In this document: positions 8,291 through 18,127 of the stretch, piece after piece | Position numbering within the stretch: the first letter of the stretch is position 1 | How the letters are laid out: the number at the start of each line of letters is the position of its first letter | DNA from: Geodermatophilus poikilotrophus | Lineage (GTDB): Bacteria > Actinomycetota > Actinomycetes > Mycobacteriales > Geodermatophilaceae | Direction of reading: 5' to 3' | Assembly (NCBI RefSeq): GCF_900111455.1 | Contig: NZ_FOIE01000002.1 | Coordinates: 434,001 to 498,000, forward strand | DNA: 64,000 nt | Program-made: the position numbers and the translations under genes | Notes under the pieces: generated by a model | Database searches by the model: none | What the model was told of the DNA's origin: nothing | The model's input: only the letters and a program-made list of their open reading frames with translations

Positions 8291-9129
8291 CCGCCGTCCA
8301 GGCCACCCGGGCACCGGCCGCCCGACCGCCCATCTCCCCGCCGTCCCTGCTGCGGGCGTCGTCGACCATCGTGTGGCGCAACCTGCTGCACATCCGGCGG
8401 ATGCCCGAGATGCTGCTCGACGTCACGGTCCAGTCGGTGATGTTCGTGCTGCTGTTCGCCTACGTGTTCGGTGGCGCGATCGCGGTGCGGGGCGCCGACT
8501 ACAAGGAGTTCCTGCTCCCCGGGATCATGGTCCAGACCATGGTGTTCTCCTCCGCCATCGTGGCCATGGGCCTCACCAACGACCTGCAGAAGGGGATCGT
8601 CGACCGGTTCAAGTCGCTGCCCATCGCGCGGTCGGCTGTCCTGGTCGGCCGGAGCATCTCCAGCCTGATCCACTCCAGCATCGGCGTCGCCGTGATGGCC
8701 CTCACCGGCCTGCTGATCGGCTGGCGGATCCGCAACGGGGTCGTGGACGGGGTGCTCGCCTTCCTGCTCCTGCTGCTGTTCGGCTTCGCGCTGATCTGGC
8801 TCGGCATCTGGGTCGGGTCGATGATGCGCACCGTCGAGGCAGTGCAGGGCTTCATGTTCACGGTGATGTTCCCGCTGACCTTCGTCGCGAACACCTTCGC
8901 GCCGCCGGAGAGCATGCCCGCATGGCTGCGGGCGATCGCCGAGTGGAATCCCGTCTCCGCGGTCACCCAGGCCTGCCGGGAGCTGTGGGGCAACAGCCCG
9001 CCTGCGGCGCCGGATGCCGCGTGGCCGCTGCAGAACCCGGTCGCGGTGTCGATCGCCTGGTCGGTCATCCTCACGGCGGTCTTCGCGCCGCTCGCCGTCT
9101 CGGCATTCCGTCGCCGTTCCCGCGACTGA
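8287..9129 (+). CDS. DrrB-like ABC-2 type permease
   Basis: A 280-residue integral membrane protein of the ABC-2 family, about six hydrophobic segments, with the family pattern of an early VWRNLLHIRRMPEMLLDVTVQ stretch and a late FVANTFAPPESMPAWLR motif before the last helices. It would form the membrane channel of the exporter with the ATPase at 7313, sharing a GTGA overlap. The final residues are basic (FRRRSRD), consistent with a cytoplasmic tail. Substrate cannot be told from sequence. Confidence 0.9.
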   Translation: MTAVQATRAPAARPPISPPSLLRASSTIVWRNLLHIRRMPEMLLDVTVQSVMFVLLFAYVFGGAIAVRGADYKEFLLPGIMVQTMVFSSAIVAMGLTNDLQKGIVDRFKSLPIARSAVLVGRSISSLIHSSIGVAVMALTGLLIGWRIRNGVVDGVLAFLLLLLFGFALIWLGIWVGSMMRTVEAVQGFMFTVMFPLTFVANTFAPPESMPAWLRAIAEWNPVSAVTQACRELWGNSPPAAPDAAWPLQNPVAVSIAWSVILTAVFAPLAVSAFRRRSRD

Positions 9130-9279
9130 GCCGAGACCGGTGCCGAGCAGCGGTGCAGTGGCGGATCGGACGGAGGCTCCCGGCTCCGTCTGCCTGAGCG
9201 CCCCGCTGTGGGACACCCGACGTCAGCGCCGTCGTCACGGGAGCTCGGTCCAGGACGACGGCTGAGGGGGTCGCAACGC

Positions 9280-9846
9280 CTAGGGACGTCGGACGGCGTA
9301 GCGCAGCAGGACGACACCGTTGCCGAACCGCCGGTCCTCCACCAGCTCCAGGTCGGTCGGGTCGTCGGCGGTGTCGAACAGCCGTCGACCGCGGCCGATG
9401 ACGACCGGGTTGACGTAGAGCCGGTACTCGTCGACCAGGTCCAGCCGGCGGAAGGTCTCGACCAGGTCGACCCCGCCGAGCGTCATGTCGCCGCCGGGCT
9501 GCTGCTTCAGCGCGCGGATCTCGTCGGGGTCCACCTCTGCCCGCAGCGAGGCGTTGGGGCCGACCTCCTGCAGCGTGCGGGAGAACACGATCTTCGGCAC
9601 CGCCCGCCAGATGCCGGCGAACTCCCGCATGACCGGCGGGTGGTCCGGGTCCTGGTCGGCGGCCGGCCAGAACGCCTCCATGAGCTCGTAGGTGACCCGG
9701 CCCTCCATGAAGGCGCTGTTGGTCGCGAGCTGCTCGTTGAAGTGCGCGTGCAGCTCCTCGTCGACGCGGTGCCAGCTCAGGTCGTGGTCCGGCCCCTCGA
9801 AGTAGCCGTCCAGCGACAGCATCATGTGCACGACGATCTTCCGCAT
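9280..9846 (-). CDS. DHFR/RibD C-terminal-like reductase
   Basis: A 188-residue protein of the RibD_C/dihydrofolate reductase-like family. It opens MRKIVVHMMLSLDGYFEG, has the FMEGRVTYELM segment, GGDMTLGGVDLVETF, and a C-terminal YVNPVVIGRGRRLF motif. Members are NADPH-binding reductases of unknown substrate, common in soil actinobacteria and unlikely to be the housekeeping FolA. The ATG at 9846 follows an AGGAGG ribosome site six bases upstream. It is convergent with the permease gene and stands alone. Confidence 0.87.
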   Translation of the reverse strand: MRKIVVHMMLSLDGYFEGPDHDLSWHRVDEELHAHFNEQLATNSAFMEGRVTYELMEAFWPAADQDPDHPPVMREFAGIWRAVPKIVFSRTLQEVGPNASLRAEVDPDEIRALKQQPGGDMTLGGVDLVETFRRLDLVDEYRLYVNPVVIGRGRRLFDTADDPTDLELVEDRRFGNGVVLLRYAVRRP

Positions 9847-10026
9847 GCGTCCTCCTGGTCCACGATCCGGTCCGGGAGCTCGGACCGGCGGACGCGGACG
9901 ATCTCATCGGTCCCGCGGGGCGCCTGGGCCACCTGCCGCGGTGGCCGCCGTGCTCGGACGAGTTTCGGACCCTGTGCGGGCCGACGCCCGCCTCCGACTG
10001 CACTCCTGCGGGTCGGAGGCGGGCGA

Positions 10027-10435
10027 CGGACGAGTCGGCCTGTACGCCGGGTTCTGTCCACGGGTGCCTCACGGCATCCCGATGGGCGGTCATCCATCTA
10101 GGCCTGCCGTTGCCGGCAGGCTCCAGCGGTCCACCCGCAGGCATCGGGCGGGCAGCCCTCGAACGCCTGCGCAGGACGGCGGTGCGACCGTCGTCCCTCT
10201 CGACCTTGCTCCGGGTGGGGTTTACCGAGCCGCACCGGTCACCCGGTGCGCTGGTGGTCTCTTACACCACCGTTTCACCCTCACCGACGGCGTGCCGCCG
10301 GCGGTCTGTTCTCTGTGGCACTGTCCCGCGGGTCACCCCGGGTCGCCGTTAGCGACCACCCTGCCCTGTGGAGCCCGGACGTTCCTCGGCGACGGGGTCT
10401 CCCCCGTCGACGCGACCGCCCGGCCGACTCGTCCG
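10027..10435 (-). ncRNA. rnpB: RNase P RNA (bacterial type A)
   Basis: Read on the minus strand, the element opens with CGGACGAGTCGGCC and closes with its exact complement, a 14-bp P1 helix. Inside are hallmark conserved stretches: GTCCGGGCTCCACAGGGCAG near the 5' end, then ACAGAGAACAGACCG, GGTAAACCCC near the loop, and GGACAGAACCCGGCGTACAGG before the 3' end. It is the catalytic RNA that trims the 5' leader of tRNA precursors. Length of about 409 bases fits the type. Coding frames across it are shadows. Exact ends are set from helix P1. Confidence 0.95.
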
Positions 10436-10446
10436 TCGTGCCGCCC

Positions 10447-10452
10447 ATCCTA
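10447..10452 (-). promoter_or_regulatory. -10 box of rnpB
   Basis: On the minus strand TAGGAT lies about 12 bases upstream of the RNase P RNA 5' end and matches TANNNT. A weak TGGACC lies about 20 bases further up, longer than usual spacing, so the -35 is uncertain. Confidence 0.5.
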
Positions 10453-10824
10453 GTGCCGGCCGGTCGTGGCGAGGTCCATGGCCTCGTCACCGCATCGGCG
10501 TGCCGCCATGACGATGCGGCCGTGATCCGCGGGCTCCCTCGACGCCGTGCTCCTCACGGTTGCCCTCCATCGGCCTACGGCTCCAGCCGCTCGAGATGGG
10601 CCTCATGGGTTTGGTGGTGCTGCCCGTCCTCGGATCGACGCTCGTCCCGATCGTCGGAGCGCAGCGCCGAGACGACCTCCCTGAGCTGCTCGGTCCGCGG
10701 GTCACCGACCTGACGGCCGAGGACCGGCCTGCCGCTCACCGACCGCCGCCCGCGCCAACCGCTCGGCGTCGTCCACGGGCGGCCGGACCGTCTCCCCGAC
10801 CACCGGCCGCGCCTGACCTCCGCA
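10453..10824 (-). other. intergenic region between rnpB and the TIR-WD40 gene
   Basis: About 370 bases. A short minus-strand frame ending at 10575 has a charged, His/Glu/Arg-rich C-terminus that looks somewhat protein-like, but it has no convincing start or ribosome site. No hairpin terminator for the upstream minus-strand gene was found. Confidence 0.45.
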
Positions 10825-13800
10825 TCAGCTCGGGTAGCGAGCGACAGGGGCGTCCCGCGGGGCACCTTCTCCTGCGGGCAGTTCCGGACACGTCCGCTCG
10901 TAGGCCATCCCGGGAGCCAACTGCTCCCACTCGGTCATGGAGAGGTTCCGGCTGACCATCGTGCAGCCGGCCTCGACCCAGGACGTGAACTCGGTGTCCC
11001 ACAACCGCACCAGGCCGTCACGGCTACCGGTCGCCACCCACCGGCCTCCCGGGCTGAACTCCACTCCTCGTATCTCGTCCCGGTGTCCCGTCAGCGACGG
11101 GCCGTGAGCCTGCCCGGTCGCCACGTCCCACAGCCGCAGCGTCCGATCGTCCGCCACGCTCGCCAGCAGCCGACCGTCCGGGCTGAACGCCACGCTCAGC
11201 ACGGTGTTGGTGTGCCCCCTCAGCGGCTCCCCGTGCGGCTGCCCGGACGCGACGTCCCACAGGCGGACGGTGTTGTCCGTGCTGCCCGAGGCCATCAGGC
11301 GGCCGTCGGGGCTGAACGCCACGTCCTGCACGTAGCCGGTGTGGCCGGCCAGCGGCTCACCGCGGGGCTCTCCCGTCGACACGTCCCACAGCCGCACCGT
11401 CTGGTCCCCACTGGCACTGGCCAGCAGCTCCCCGTCCGGGCTGAACACCACCCCACTCACCCAGTCGGTGTGACCGGTCAACGGCTCACCGCGGGGCTCT
11501 CCCGTCGCCACGTCCCACAGCCGCACCGTCCGGTCCTCGCCCGCGCTGGCCAGCAGGTGCCCGTCCGGGCTGAACGCCACCTTGAGCACCCAGTCGGTGT
11601 GACCGGTCAACGGCTCACCGCGGGGCTCACCGGTCGCCACGTCCCACAGCCGCACCGCCTGGTCATCACCTCCGCTGGCCAGCAGGTCCCCGTCCGGGCT
11701 GAACGCCACCCCGTTCACCCAGTCGTTGTGACCGACCAGCGGCTGACCGGTCGGCTGGCCGGTCGACACGTCCCACAGCTGCACCGTCTGGTCGGCACTG
11801 GCGCTCGCCAGCAGGTCCCCGTCCGGGCTGAACACCACCTCGTTCACCACGTGGGTGTGGCCGGCGAGCGCCTGACTGACGGAGGACGTCTCGGTCACGT
11901 CCCAGATCCGCGCCGTCTGGTCGAGGCTCACGCTGGCGACCCGGGACCCGTCCGGGCTGAACGCCACGCCGTCCGCCCACATGGTGTGGCCGACCAGCGG
12001 CTGCGAGTAGGGCTGCCCCGACGCGGTGTCCCACAGCTGCACCGTCCCGTTCTGGGTCGCGCTGACCACCAACCCGCCGTCGGGGCTGAACGCCACCGCC
12101 CAGACCGGCCCCGAGTAGCCACCGAGCGGCTGCCCCAGGGGCTGCCCGGTGACCGCGTCCCACAGCTGCACGAACCGGTCGGCACTGGCGGTCGCCAGCA
12201 GTGTCCCGTCGGGGCTGAAGGCCACTCCGCGGACCTCCTCCTCGTGCCCGGTCAACGGCTCCCCCCGAGGCTGTCCGGTCGCCACGTCCCACAGCCGCAG
12301 CGTCCGGTCGACGCCGACGGTCGCCAGCCGGGTGCCGTCCGGGCTGAAGGCCACGTCGCGGACCTCGTCCGTGTGCCCGATCAGTGGCGGGCCCTGCGGT
12401 CGGCCGGTCGCCACGTCCCACAGCCGCAGCGACCGGTCGGCACCCGCCGTCGCCAGCAGGCTCCCGTCGGGACTGAACGCGACCGCCCACAGCCCCGCGG
12501 CATGGCCGGTGAGCGGTTGGCCGTGCGGTTGCCGGGTCGCCACGTCCCACAGCCGCAGTGTCTGGTCGCCACCGGCGGTGGCCATCAGAGTGCCGTCCGG
12601 GCTGAACACCACGTCCCTGACGGCGGCCGTGTGCCCGGTCAGCGGATCGCCGACCGGCCGGCCGGAGTCGGCCTCCCACAGCCGCACGGTCCGATCCCCG
12701 CTGCTGGTGGCCAGCAGCCGACCGTCCGGGCTGAACGCCACCCCCCACACCGGGCCGGTGTGGCCGCTGAGGAGCTGGGACGTGTGCGTCATCTGGGCCA
12801 GGCCGGTGATCAGCCCGTCCGGCGGCATGGGGTCCGGCTGCTCGCCGCCGGCCAGGCTCATGCTCTGCAGGCCGGCGAGGATCGCCGTGTCGGGCTTGCC
12901 CTGGACGAGGTCGCCGGACTCGGCCGCGATCTGGCGGGACATGGCCAGGCGCGCCTGCCCCTGCGCCTCGCGGTTCTGGTGCAGGGCCAGTCCCCCTGCG
13001 GCGACGGCTGCCACCAGCAGGACCGCCAGACCGGCGGCCAGCACGCGCAGCCGCCGGTTCGAGCGCCGGGCCGTCTCCAGCTCGCGCGCGGCCAGCGCCC
13101 GGCTGGCCTGCAGGTACTGGCTCTCGACCGGTCCGAGCTCGCGGACGTGTTCGTCGGCCCACTCGCCGATGGCCGCGAGTCGCCCGCCGCGCAGCAGGTA
13201 GGACTCGTCGCGGTTGCCGTGCTTCCAGTCAGCGGCGTGCCGCTCCAGTTCGGACCGCAGCTGGAGGTCGAACCGGTCGGCCTCGACGGCCTCCCGCAGC
13301 GGAGGCCACTGCCGCAGCAGGGCCTCGTGGGCGACCTCGACCACGGCAGCTCCGGCGACCTGCCCACCGGGTGGAGCGGACGGTTCGTCGTGACTGACGA
13401 GCAGCCGGGCATCGACGAAGGCGTCGACGACCGCGCGCTCCTCGTCGCCCAGCGCGTCGCAGGACACCCGGCGTCGGGTCGTCTCCCCCTCCGGGCTGAC
13501 CGTGACGAGCTTGAGCAGGGTGGGGACGACGTGGGCGCCGAGCCCACGACGGGAGAGCTCGTCGCAGACGCGGTCCGCGTGGCGCTGGAGCGCACCGACC
13601 ACACCGCCCACGGCGTCGTACTCGGCCAAGTCCATCCGGCCGTCGGGCCCGGCCCGCTCCGCCAGCTCTCGCAGGGTGTAGGCCAGCAGCGGCAGGGCGT
13701 CCCCGCCGGCGGTGTCCTCCACCATCCGCTCGACCAACCCGGCCTGCAGGTCCATCCCCGCCCGCTGGGCCGGCCGGGCGATGACCTCGGCGAGCCGGCC

Positions 13801-14898
13801 GCGGCCGAGTGGTTCCACCACGAGGGGGTCGTCGATCACCTCGGCGAGCCCGGCCCGCTCCGGGGCGGTGGCGAGGAACTCGGAGCGGACGGAGGCGACC
13901 ACCCACAGGGGCGTGTCCTCACCGAGCGCACCGTCCAGGAGCCTGAGGAACGACTGCTGCTCTCGTGTTCCGCAGACGGTGACCAGTTCCTCGGCCTGGT
14001 CGATCACCACCAGCGAGGCCGGCTGACCGGTTCCCTTCCCGGCCAGATCGGCCAGCTCCCGGGCGAGGAGGACCAGCCCCTCCGGCCCACGGCCGAGGAC
14101 GCCCTCGACGTCGGCGGTGGAACGGGGGTGTCCGCGCTCGGTGAAGGCCTCGGCCAGGCAGTTGGCCAGGTGGTGGGTGGGGCGGCTCCCCGGTCGCAGC
14201 GGCGGCACGAGGACCCAGTTCGTCGGCGACCGGGCGAGCCGGGGCAGCAGCCCGGCGCGCAGGAGCGAGGACTTACCGCTCCCGGACGGGCCGACGACGG
14301 CCACGAACCGGCCTGCGCCGTGCTGCAGGGTCGGGTGCAGCAGCTCGAGCAACCGCTCGGTCTCCCGTTCCCGGGCGAAGAAGACCGCGGCGTCCTCCGG
14401 GTCGAAGGGAGCCAACCCCGGGTAGGGCGACCGGTTCGGGTCCCAGGAGAACGCATCCGCCGGGTCGAGACCTGCCGCCCGCAGACCCGCCAGGAGCTTG
14501 AGCAGTCCAGGCGGCCGGCCGGTTCCGTCCCGGTCGGGCCCGTCGGAGGCGAGATCGGCGTCGGTCACGTCGATCCACTGCACGTCCGCCAGCAGTGGGA
14601 GTCGCACCCCGGGCTCGAGACCCAGGGGGAAGACGGGATGCCCCAACGACCGCGCCAGACTGAGCTCCGCGAAGCACCACCGGGACGCCGTCGCGGCGTG
14701 ACTCGCGAGGAAGACCACGGCCTCGGTACGACGCAGCTGGGCGTACAGCTCGCGTTCCCAGTTCCGCCCCGCTGGTATGCCGTCTTCTGGGTCGAAGTCC
14801 ACGAACACCGTGGTGAAACCGGCTCGCCGCAGCCAGCTGCTCACTCGCTCCGTCGCGACCCAGTCCTGGTTGCTGTGACTGATGAACAGAGCAGGCAT
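10825..14898 (-). CDS. TIR - nSTAND1 NTPase - TM - 14x WD40 protein
   Basis: A 1357-residue protein. Residues 1-~115 are a TIR domain ([20 protein letters not shown] with a Glu at 79 in the place of the catalytic Glu of NAD-cleaving TIRs). Residues ~156-540 are an nSTAND1-type NTPase: [14 protein letters not shown] entry motif, Walker A GPSGSGKS (203-210), Walker B-like [10 protein letters not shown] (297-306). A hydrophobic helix lies at 617-639. Residues 709-1310 hold 14 WD40 repeats of 43 residues, enough for two seven-bladed propellers. The ATG at 14898 has GGAGGGGGA before it and starts the TIR fold exactly. The architecture suggests ligand-triggered assembly and NAD depletion as in antiphage STAND systems; that role is inferred. 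Confidence 0.93.
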   Translation of the reverse strand: MPALFISHSNQDWVATERVSSWLRRAGFTTVFVDFDPEDGIPAGRNWERELYAQLRRTEAVVFLASHAATASRWCFAELSLARSLGHPVFPLGLEPGVRLPLLADVQWIDVTDADLASDGPDRDGTGRPPGLLKLLAGLRAAGLDPADAFSWDPNRSPYPGLAPFDPEDAAVFFARERETERLLELLHPTLQHGAGRFVAVVGPSGSGKSSLLRAGLLPRLARSPTNWVLVPPLRPGSRPTHHLANCLAEAFTERGHPRSTADVEGVLGRGPEGLVLLARELADLAGKGTGQPASLVVIDQAEELVTVCGTREQQSFLRLLDGALGEDTPLWVVASVRSEFLATAPERAGLAEVIDDPLVVEPLGRGRLAEVIARPAQRAGMDLQAGLVERMVEDTAGGDALPLLAYTLRELAERAGPDGRMDLAEYDAVGGVVGALQRHADRVCDELSRRGLGAHVVPTLLKLVTVSPEGETTRRRVSCDALGDEERAVVDAFVDARLLVSHDEPSAPPGGQVAGAAVVEVAHEALLRQWPPLREAVEADRFDLQLRSELERHAADWKHGNRDESYLLRGGRLAAIGEWADEHVRELGPVESQYLQASRALAARELETARRSNRRLRVLAAGLAVLLVAAVAAGGLALHQNREAQGQARLAMSRQIAAESGDLVQGKPDTAILAGLQSMSLAGGEQPDPMPPDGLITGLAQMTHTSQLLSGHTGPVWGVAFSPDGRLLATSSGDRTVRLWEADSGRPVGDPLTGHTAAVRDVVFSPDGTLMATAGGDQTLRLWDVATRQPHGQPLTGHAAGLWAVAFSPDGSLLATAGADRSLRLWDVATGRPQGPPLIGHTDEVRDVAFSPDGTRLATVGVDRTLRLWDVATGQPRGEPLTGHEEEVRGVAFSPDGTLLATASADRFVQLWDAVTGQPLGQPLGGYSGPVWAVAFSPDGGLVVSATQNGTVQLWDTASGQPYSQPLVGHTMWADGVAFSPDGSRVASVSLDQTARIWDVTETSSVSQALAGHTHVVNEVVFSPDGDLLASASADQTVQLWDVSTGQPTGQPLVGHNDWVNGVAFSPDGDLLASGGDDQAVRLWDVATGEPRGEPLTGHTDWVLKVAFSPDGHLLASAGEDRTVRLWDVATGEPRGEPLTGHTDWVSGVVFSPDGELLASASGDQTVRLWDVSTGEPRGEPLAGHTGYVQDVAFSPDGRLMASGSTDNTVRLWDVASGQPHGEPLRGHTNTVLSVAFSPDGRLLASVADDRTLRLWDVATGQAHGPSLTGHRDEIRGVEFSPGGRWVATGSRDGLVRLWDTEFTSWVEAGCTMVSRNLSMTEWEQLAPGMAYERTCPELPAGEGAPRDAPVARYPS
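10968..12774 (-). repeat. 14 tandem 129-bp WD40-coding repeats
   Basis: The DNA repeats with a strict 129-base period and no indels. Repeats 9-12 (about 11230-11740) are close to identical over long runs; for example the 40-odd bases beginning at 11457 recur at 11586. Repeats near either end differ more. Each unit encodes a GHT-x(n)-AFSPDG-x(n)-LWD blade. The similarity suggests recent duplication or gene conversion within the array. Confidence 0.9.
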
Positions 14899-15086
14899 CG
14901 GGTCCCCCTCCATCCGGGGAGAGGGGGCCAGCGCAGACCGTTGATCGGGACCTGTCAAGGACTCCCGTCATCACGGCACGGGGATCCCGCTCAGGCCTGG
15001 CCGTGTCTGCACACGCCTATGCGGTTGGACGCAGCGAGCGTGCAGCCGCCTCCGACGTCGCCGTGCTGGCGGTCCGGGGACCGGCC

Positions 15087-15809
15087 TCAGCCCCAGTAGA
15101 GGCGGAAGCCCACGCGGCGCTCGTCGGCCTCGGTCAGCGTCGCCATGTCGATCTGTCGACGCGCCTGTTCCTCGACCGGCTCGTCGGAGAGCGCCTCGAG
15201 GTAGCGGCGGTGCTCGGTCAACGAGGCGACCGCCTTCTCCACCCCCGCGCTGACGTCCATCACGTGCGGCGGGTCGGGGTCGATGGTGTGCACCGCGACG
15301 TACTGGACGCCGGACCACCGCTCCTCGGTCAGCTCCGGGAAGATCCACTCGTTGGCGGCGTCGGCCACCGCGTCGAGCACGCCCTGGGTGAGCGCCCGGT
15401 GGTCGGCGGAGTTCAGGTAGCCCGGGGTGACGCCGGGCGGGGTCCAGGTGGGGCCGCCGTACATGGTCAGCACCAGCTCCGGCCGGTGCCGGCGGATCGC
15501 GGCGGCCAGGTCGCGGCGAAGCGCCACCCCGGCTTCCAGCACGCCGTCCCGGTGGTCGAGGAACTCCACCTCCGTCACCCCGACGACGGCCGCCGAGCGG
15601 CGCTCCTCGTCCTCGCGCAGCGGGCCGGCCTCGGCCGGCGACATGCCCGCGATCCCGGCCTCGCCGCGGGTGGCCAGCAGGTAGTGCACCTCCTTGCCGG
15701 CCGCCGTCCAGACCGCGACGGCCGCCGCGGCGCCGTACTCGATGTCGTCGGGGTGCGCGGCCACGACCAGGGCGCGCTGCCAGTCGTCGGGCATGGGGAG
15801 CGAGGGCAT
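15087..15809 (-). CDS. PIG-L (LmbE-like) family N-deacetylase
   Basis: A 240-residue zinc hydrolase with the zinc motif AHPDD (residues ~18-22), RGEAGI, and the later His in YLNSADHRA. The family removes N-acetyl groups from GlcNAc-type sugars; relatives include mycothiol enzymes MshB and Mca, but this shorter form is not clearly either. A second ATG lies 15 bases inside. It diverges from the deaminase gene at 15857. Substrate unassigned. Confidence 0.88.
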   Translation of the reverse strand: MPSLPMPDDWQRALVVAAHPDDIEYGAAAAVAVWTAAGKEVHYLLATRGEAGIAGMSPAEAGPLREDEERRSAAVVGVTEVEFLDHRDGVLEAGVALRRDLAAAIRRHRPELVLTMYGGPTWTPPGVTPGYLNSADHRALTQGVLDAVADAANEWIFPELTEERWSGVQYVAVHTIDPDPPHVMDVSAGVEKAVASLTEHRRYLEALSDEPVEEQARRQIDMATLTEADERRVGFRLYWG

Positions 15810-15856
15810 GCCGGGCAGTCTGCTCCGGCAGGACGGCGGACGGCGAGGTCGTCAGG

Positions 15857-16339
15857 ATGGGCTGCATGGTCGACGACGCGGACCTCGCCCACCTGCGCCG
15901 CTGCGTGGCGCTCGCCCGTGCCGCGCTCGAGGCCGGCGACGAGCCCTTCGGGTCGGTGCTGGTCGACGCCGAGGGCCGGGTCCGCTTCGAGGACTCCAAC
16001 CACGTGGCCGGCGGCGACGCCACCCAGCACCCCGAGTTCGCCATCGCCCGCTGGGCCGCCGAGCACCTGACCCCCGAGGAGCGGGCCGCCGCGACCGTCT
16101 ACACCTCCGGCGAGCACTGCCCCATGTGCGCCGCCGCGCACGGCTGGGTGGGGCTGGGCCGGATCGTCTACGCCACCTCGTCGGCCCAGCTCGCGTCCTG
16201 GCTGGCCGAGCTCGGCGTCCCGCCGCCCCCGGTGCGGACCCTCCCCGTCAACGAGATCGCCCCGGGCGTACCGGTCGAGGGCCCCGTGCCCGGTCTCGAC
16301 GAGGAGGTCCACGAGCTGCACCGCCGCCTGCACGGGTAG
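15857..16339 (+). CDS. nucleoside/nucleotide deaminase family protein
   Basis: A 160-residue cytidine-deaminase-fold protein with the zinc site split as expected: HPEF (His ligand and catalytic Glu) and EHCPMC (two Cys ligands). Members deaminate guanine, cytosine or related bases and nucleosides; the spacing resembles guanine-deaminase/TadA-like proteins, but the substrate cannot be fixed. GAGG lies eight bases before ATG 15857; a second ATG at 15866 is possible. Confidence 0.87.
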   Translation: MGCMVDDADLAHLRRCVALARAALEAGDEPFGSVLVDAEGRVRFEDSNHVAGGDATQHPEFAIARWAAEHLTPEERAAATVYTSGEHCPMCAAAHGWVGLGRIVYATSSAQLASWLAELGVPPPPVRTLPVNEIAPGVPVEGPVPGLDEEVHELHRRLHG

Positions 16340-16364
16340 CGGCGGCCGTCCAGGGCTCAGCCCG

Positions 16365-17375
16365 TCAGCGCCGGGCCAGCACGGCGACCAGCGGCTGCCC
16401 CGGTACCAGCTGCCGGGCCGGTTCCGGCTGCAGCCCCGCGTCGGCGAGCTGCCGGCGCAGCGGCTCGACCTCGGGCAGCTCCATGCCCTCCCCCTGGGCG
16501 CGGAGCAGCAGGTCGAAGTGCCGGCTGAACGGGTCCGGCGTTGCGGCGGTCGTCGTGACGAGGAGCGCGCCGCCTTCGGACAGCAGCCCCGCCAGGGCCC
16601 GGAACAGCGGGACCCGTTCGGCGAGCGGCAGGTAGTAGACGACGTTCGCGAGGAGCGCGAGGTCGTAGGGGCCGCCGGCCCCGCCGCCGGCCGCCAGGGC
16701 CAGGACGTCGCCGCGCAGCACGCGAGCCCGCCCGGCCAGCCCGCGCTGCGCGAGCAGCCGCTCGGCGATGTCGGCGACGGCCTCGTCGACCTCGATCCCC
16801 GTGCCCTCGGCCGCCGGAGCCGCGGCCAGCAGCGCGGCCAGGTTCTGCCCCGCCCCGCACCCGACGTCCAGGATCCGCGTGGGCCGCACCGTGCGCGCCG
16901 CGGCCACCAGCGCCGCGTGCAGGACCGGCTCCATCGCGCGGGTGAGCTGGGCGATCGTCTCCCCCTGCTCCGCGATGTCGCGGCGGGCCGGCCCGCCGTG
17001 CAACTGGGCGGGGAGCTCCCGGTAGAGCCCGGTGTGGTACCCGGCGAACCCCTCGTACGCCGCGCGCACCACCTCGTCGTCCAGCAGCCGCCGTCCGCGC
17101 CGGGACAGGGACCACCGGCCCGCCGACGCGCGCACGAGTCCGTGGCCCTGCAGCACCCGAAGCCACGGCTCGAGCAGGTCCCCGTCGTCGAGACCGAGCC
17201 GCGCGCGCACCGACGCGGTGTCGGCCGGCCCGTCCTGCAGGCACTCGAGCACGCCGGTCGACAGGCCCGCTGCGCCCACCGCGACCCGGACGGCGGCCAG
17301 ACCGTCACGCGAGGCGCGCAGCCACGGCAGCCCGCCCCCGCGCAGGAGCTTCGCGACGGCGACGAGGCGGCTCAT
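16365..17375 (-). CDS. SAM-dependent methyltransferase with N-terminal winged helix
   Basis: A 336-residue protein. Residues ~30-105 form a winged-helix dimerisation domain like that of small-molecule O-methyltransferases (STGVLECLQDGPADT, VLQGHGLVRAS). Residues ~165-320 form a class I methyltransferase fold with motif I ILDVGCGAGQN. The ATG at 17375 follows GGGGGAG. The lone minus-strand gene downstream of the hydrolase at 17423 has only 47 bases between, so co-transcription is likely. Substrate unknown. Confidence 0.88.
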   Translation of the reverse strand: MSRLVAVAKLLRGGGLPWLRASRDGLAAVRVAVGAAGLSTGVLECLQDGPADTASVRARLGLDDGDLLEPWLRVLQGHGLVRASAGRWSLSRRGRRLLDDEVVRAAYEGFAGYHTGLYRELPAQLHGGPARRDIAEQGETIAQLTRAMEPVLHAALVAAARTVRPTRILDVGCGAGQNLAALLAAAPAAEGTGIEVDEAVADIAERLLAQRGLAGRARVLRGDVLALAAGGGAGGPYDLALLANVVYYLPLAERVPLFRALAGLLSEGGALLVTTTAATPDPFSRHFDLLLRAQGEGMELPEVEPLRRQLADAGLQPEPARQLVPGQPLVAVLARR

Positions 17376-17422
17376 GCTCCCCCTTCCGACTCGAGGCCTG
17401 GCGTGGCACCGAGCGAGGCACC

Positions 17423-18127
17423 CTAGCGCCCGGCGACCGCCAGCAGGACGGCGGCCAGCTCGTTCGGAGCGCTGACCATCGGGTCGTGGCCGGTGGCCAG
17501 CTCGACCACCTCCCACCCCTGCTGCGACCGGACCAACCGCCGCGAGGGGTCGATGGTGGGCAGTGCGGGGGCGGTGCAGTCGACGAACGTCCGCGGCCGG
17601 GCGGCCCACCGGTCGGCATCGAAGTGCAGCGGCTCGTCGTACACCCCGCCCGGCTGCGGGGTCTGCTGCTGCTCGACCCACGCCGCGTCGCCCCCGGTGA
17701 GCCCGTAGGCCGACACCGGCGGCGGCGGGAGGTGCCCGCGCTCGGCGATGGCCGCCCGCCGGGCGGCCCGGACCTCCGGCGGGTTGCCGTCGGCCCAGCT
17801 CTGCCCCGGCTCCGGGACGACGGCGTCGACGTACACCAGCCGGCCGACCTCCTCGCCCAGCCGGTCGGCTGCACCGGTGACCACGAGGCCGCCGTAGCTG
17901 TGCCCGACGAGCACGGCGCCGCGGCACTCCTCGGCCCGCACCGCGGTGACGACGTCCTCGACGTGCGTGCCGAGGGTGACCTGCGGCGAGAGCTGGTGCG
18001 CCCGCTCCCCCACCCCAGTCAGCGGCACGGGGACGACGACGTGCCCGGCCCGCTCCAGCGGCGGCAGCACCCGCCGCCAGCACCAGGCGCCGTGCCAGGC
18101 CCCCGCCACGAGGACGACGGTGGTCAT
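17423..18127 (-). CDS. alpha/beta hydrolase (salicylate-esterase-like)
   Basis: A 234-residue alpha/beta hydrolase. The oxyanion entry is VAGAWHGAWCW, the nucleophile elbow GHSYGG with Ser near 80, and the terminal His is in LATGHDPM. The sequence resembles the plant-type methylesterase/EstC group. Its ATG overlaps the TGA of the DoxX-like gene (ATGA), so the two are translationally coupled. Substrate unknown. Confidence 0.88.
   Translation of the reverse strand: MTTVVLVAGAWHGAWCWRRVLPPLERAGHVVVPVPLTGVGERAHQLSPQVTLGTHVEDVVTAVRAEECRGAVLVGHSYGGLVVTGAADRLGEEVGRLVYVDAVVPEPGQSWADGNPPEVRAARRAAIAERGHLPPPPVSAYGLTGGDAAWVEQQQTPQPGGVYDEPLHFDADRWAARPRTFVDCTAPALPTIDPSRRLVRSQQGWEVVELATGHDPMVSAPNELAAVLLAVAGR

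Noticed and set aside
10575-10865. Short minus-strand ORF with a His/Glu/Arg-rich end
   Set aside because: No ribosome site or convincing start, and no family resemblance.
10968-12774. Regular 129-bp repeats as a CRISPR array
   Set aside because: Units are in-frame coding WD40 blades without spacer/repeat alternation.
11083-15099. Plus-strand open frame across the WD40 gene
   Set aside because: It is the antisense of the TIR-WD40 gene and only mirrors its 129-base period.
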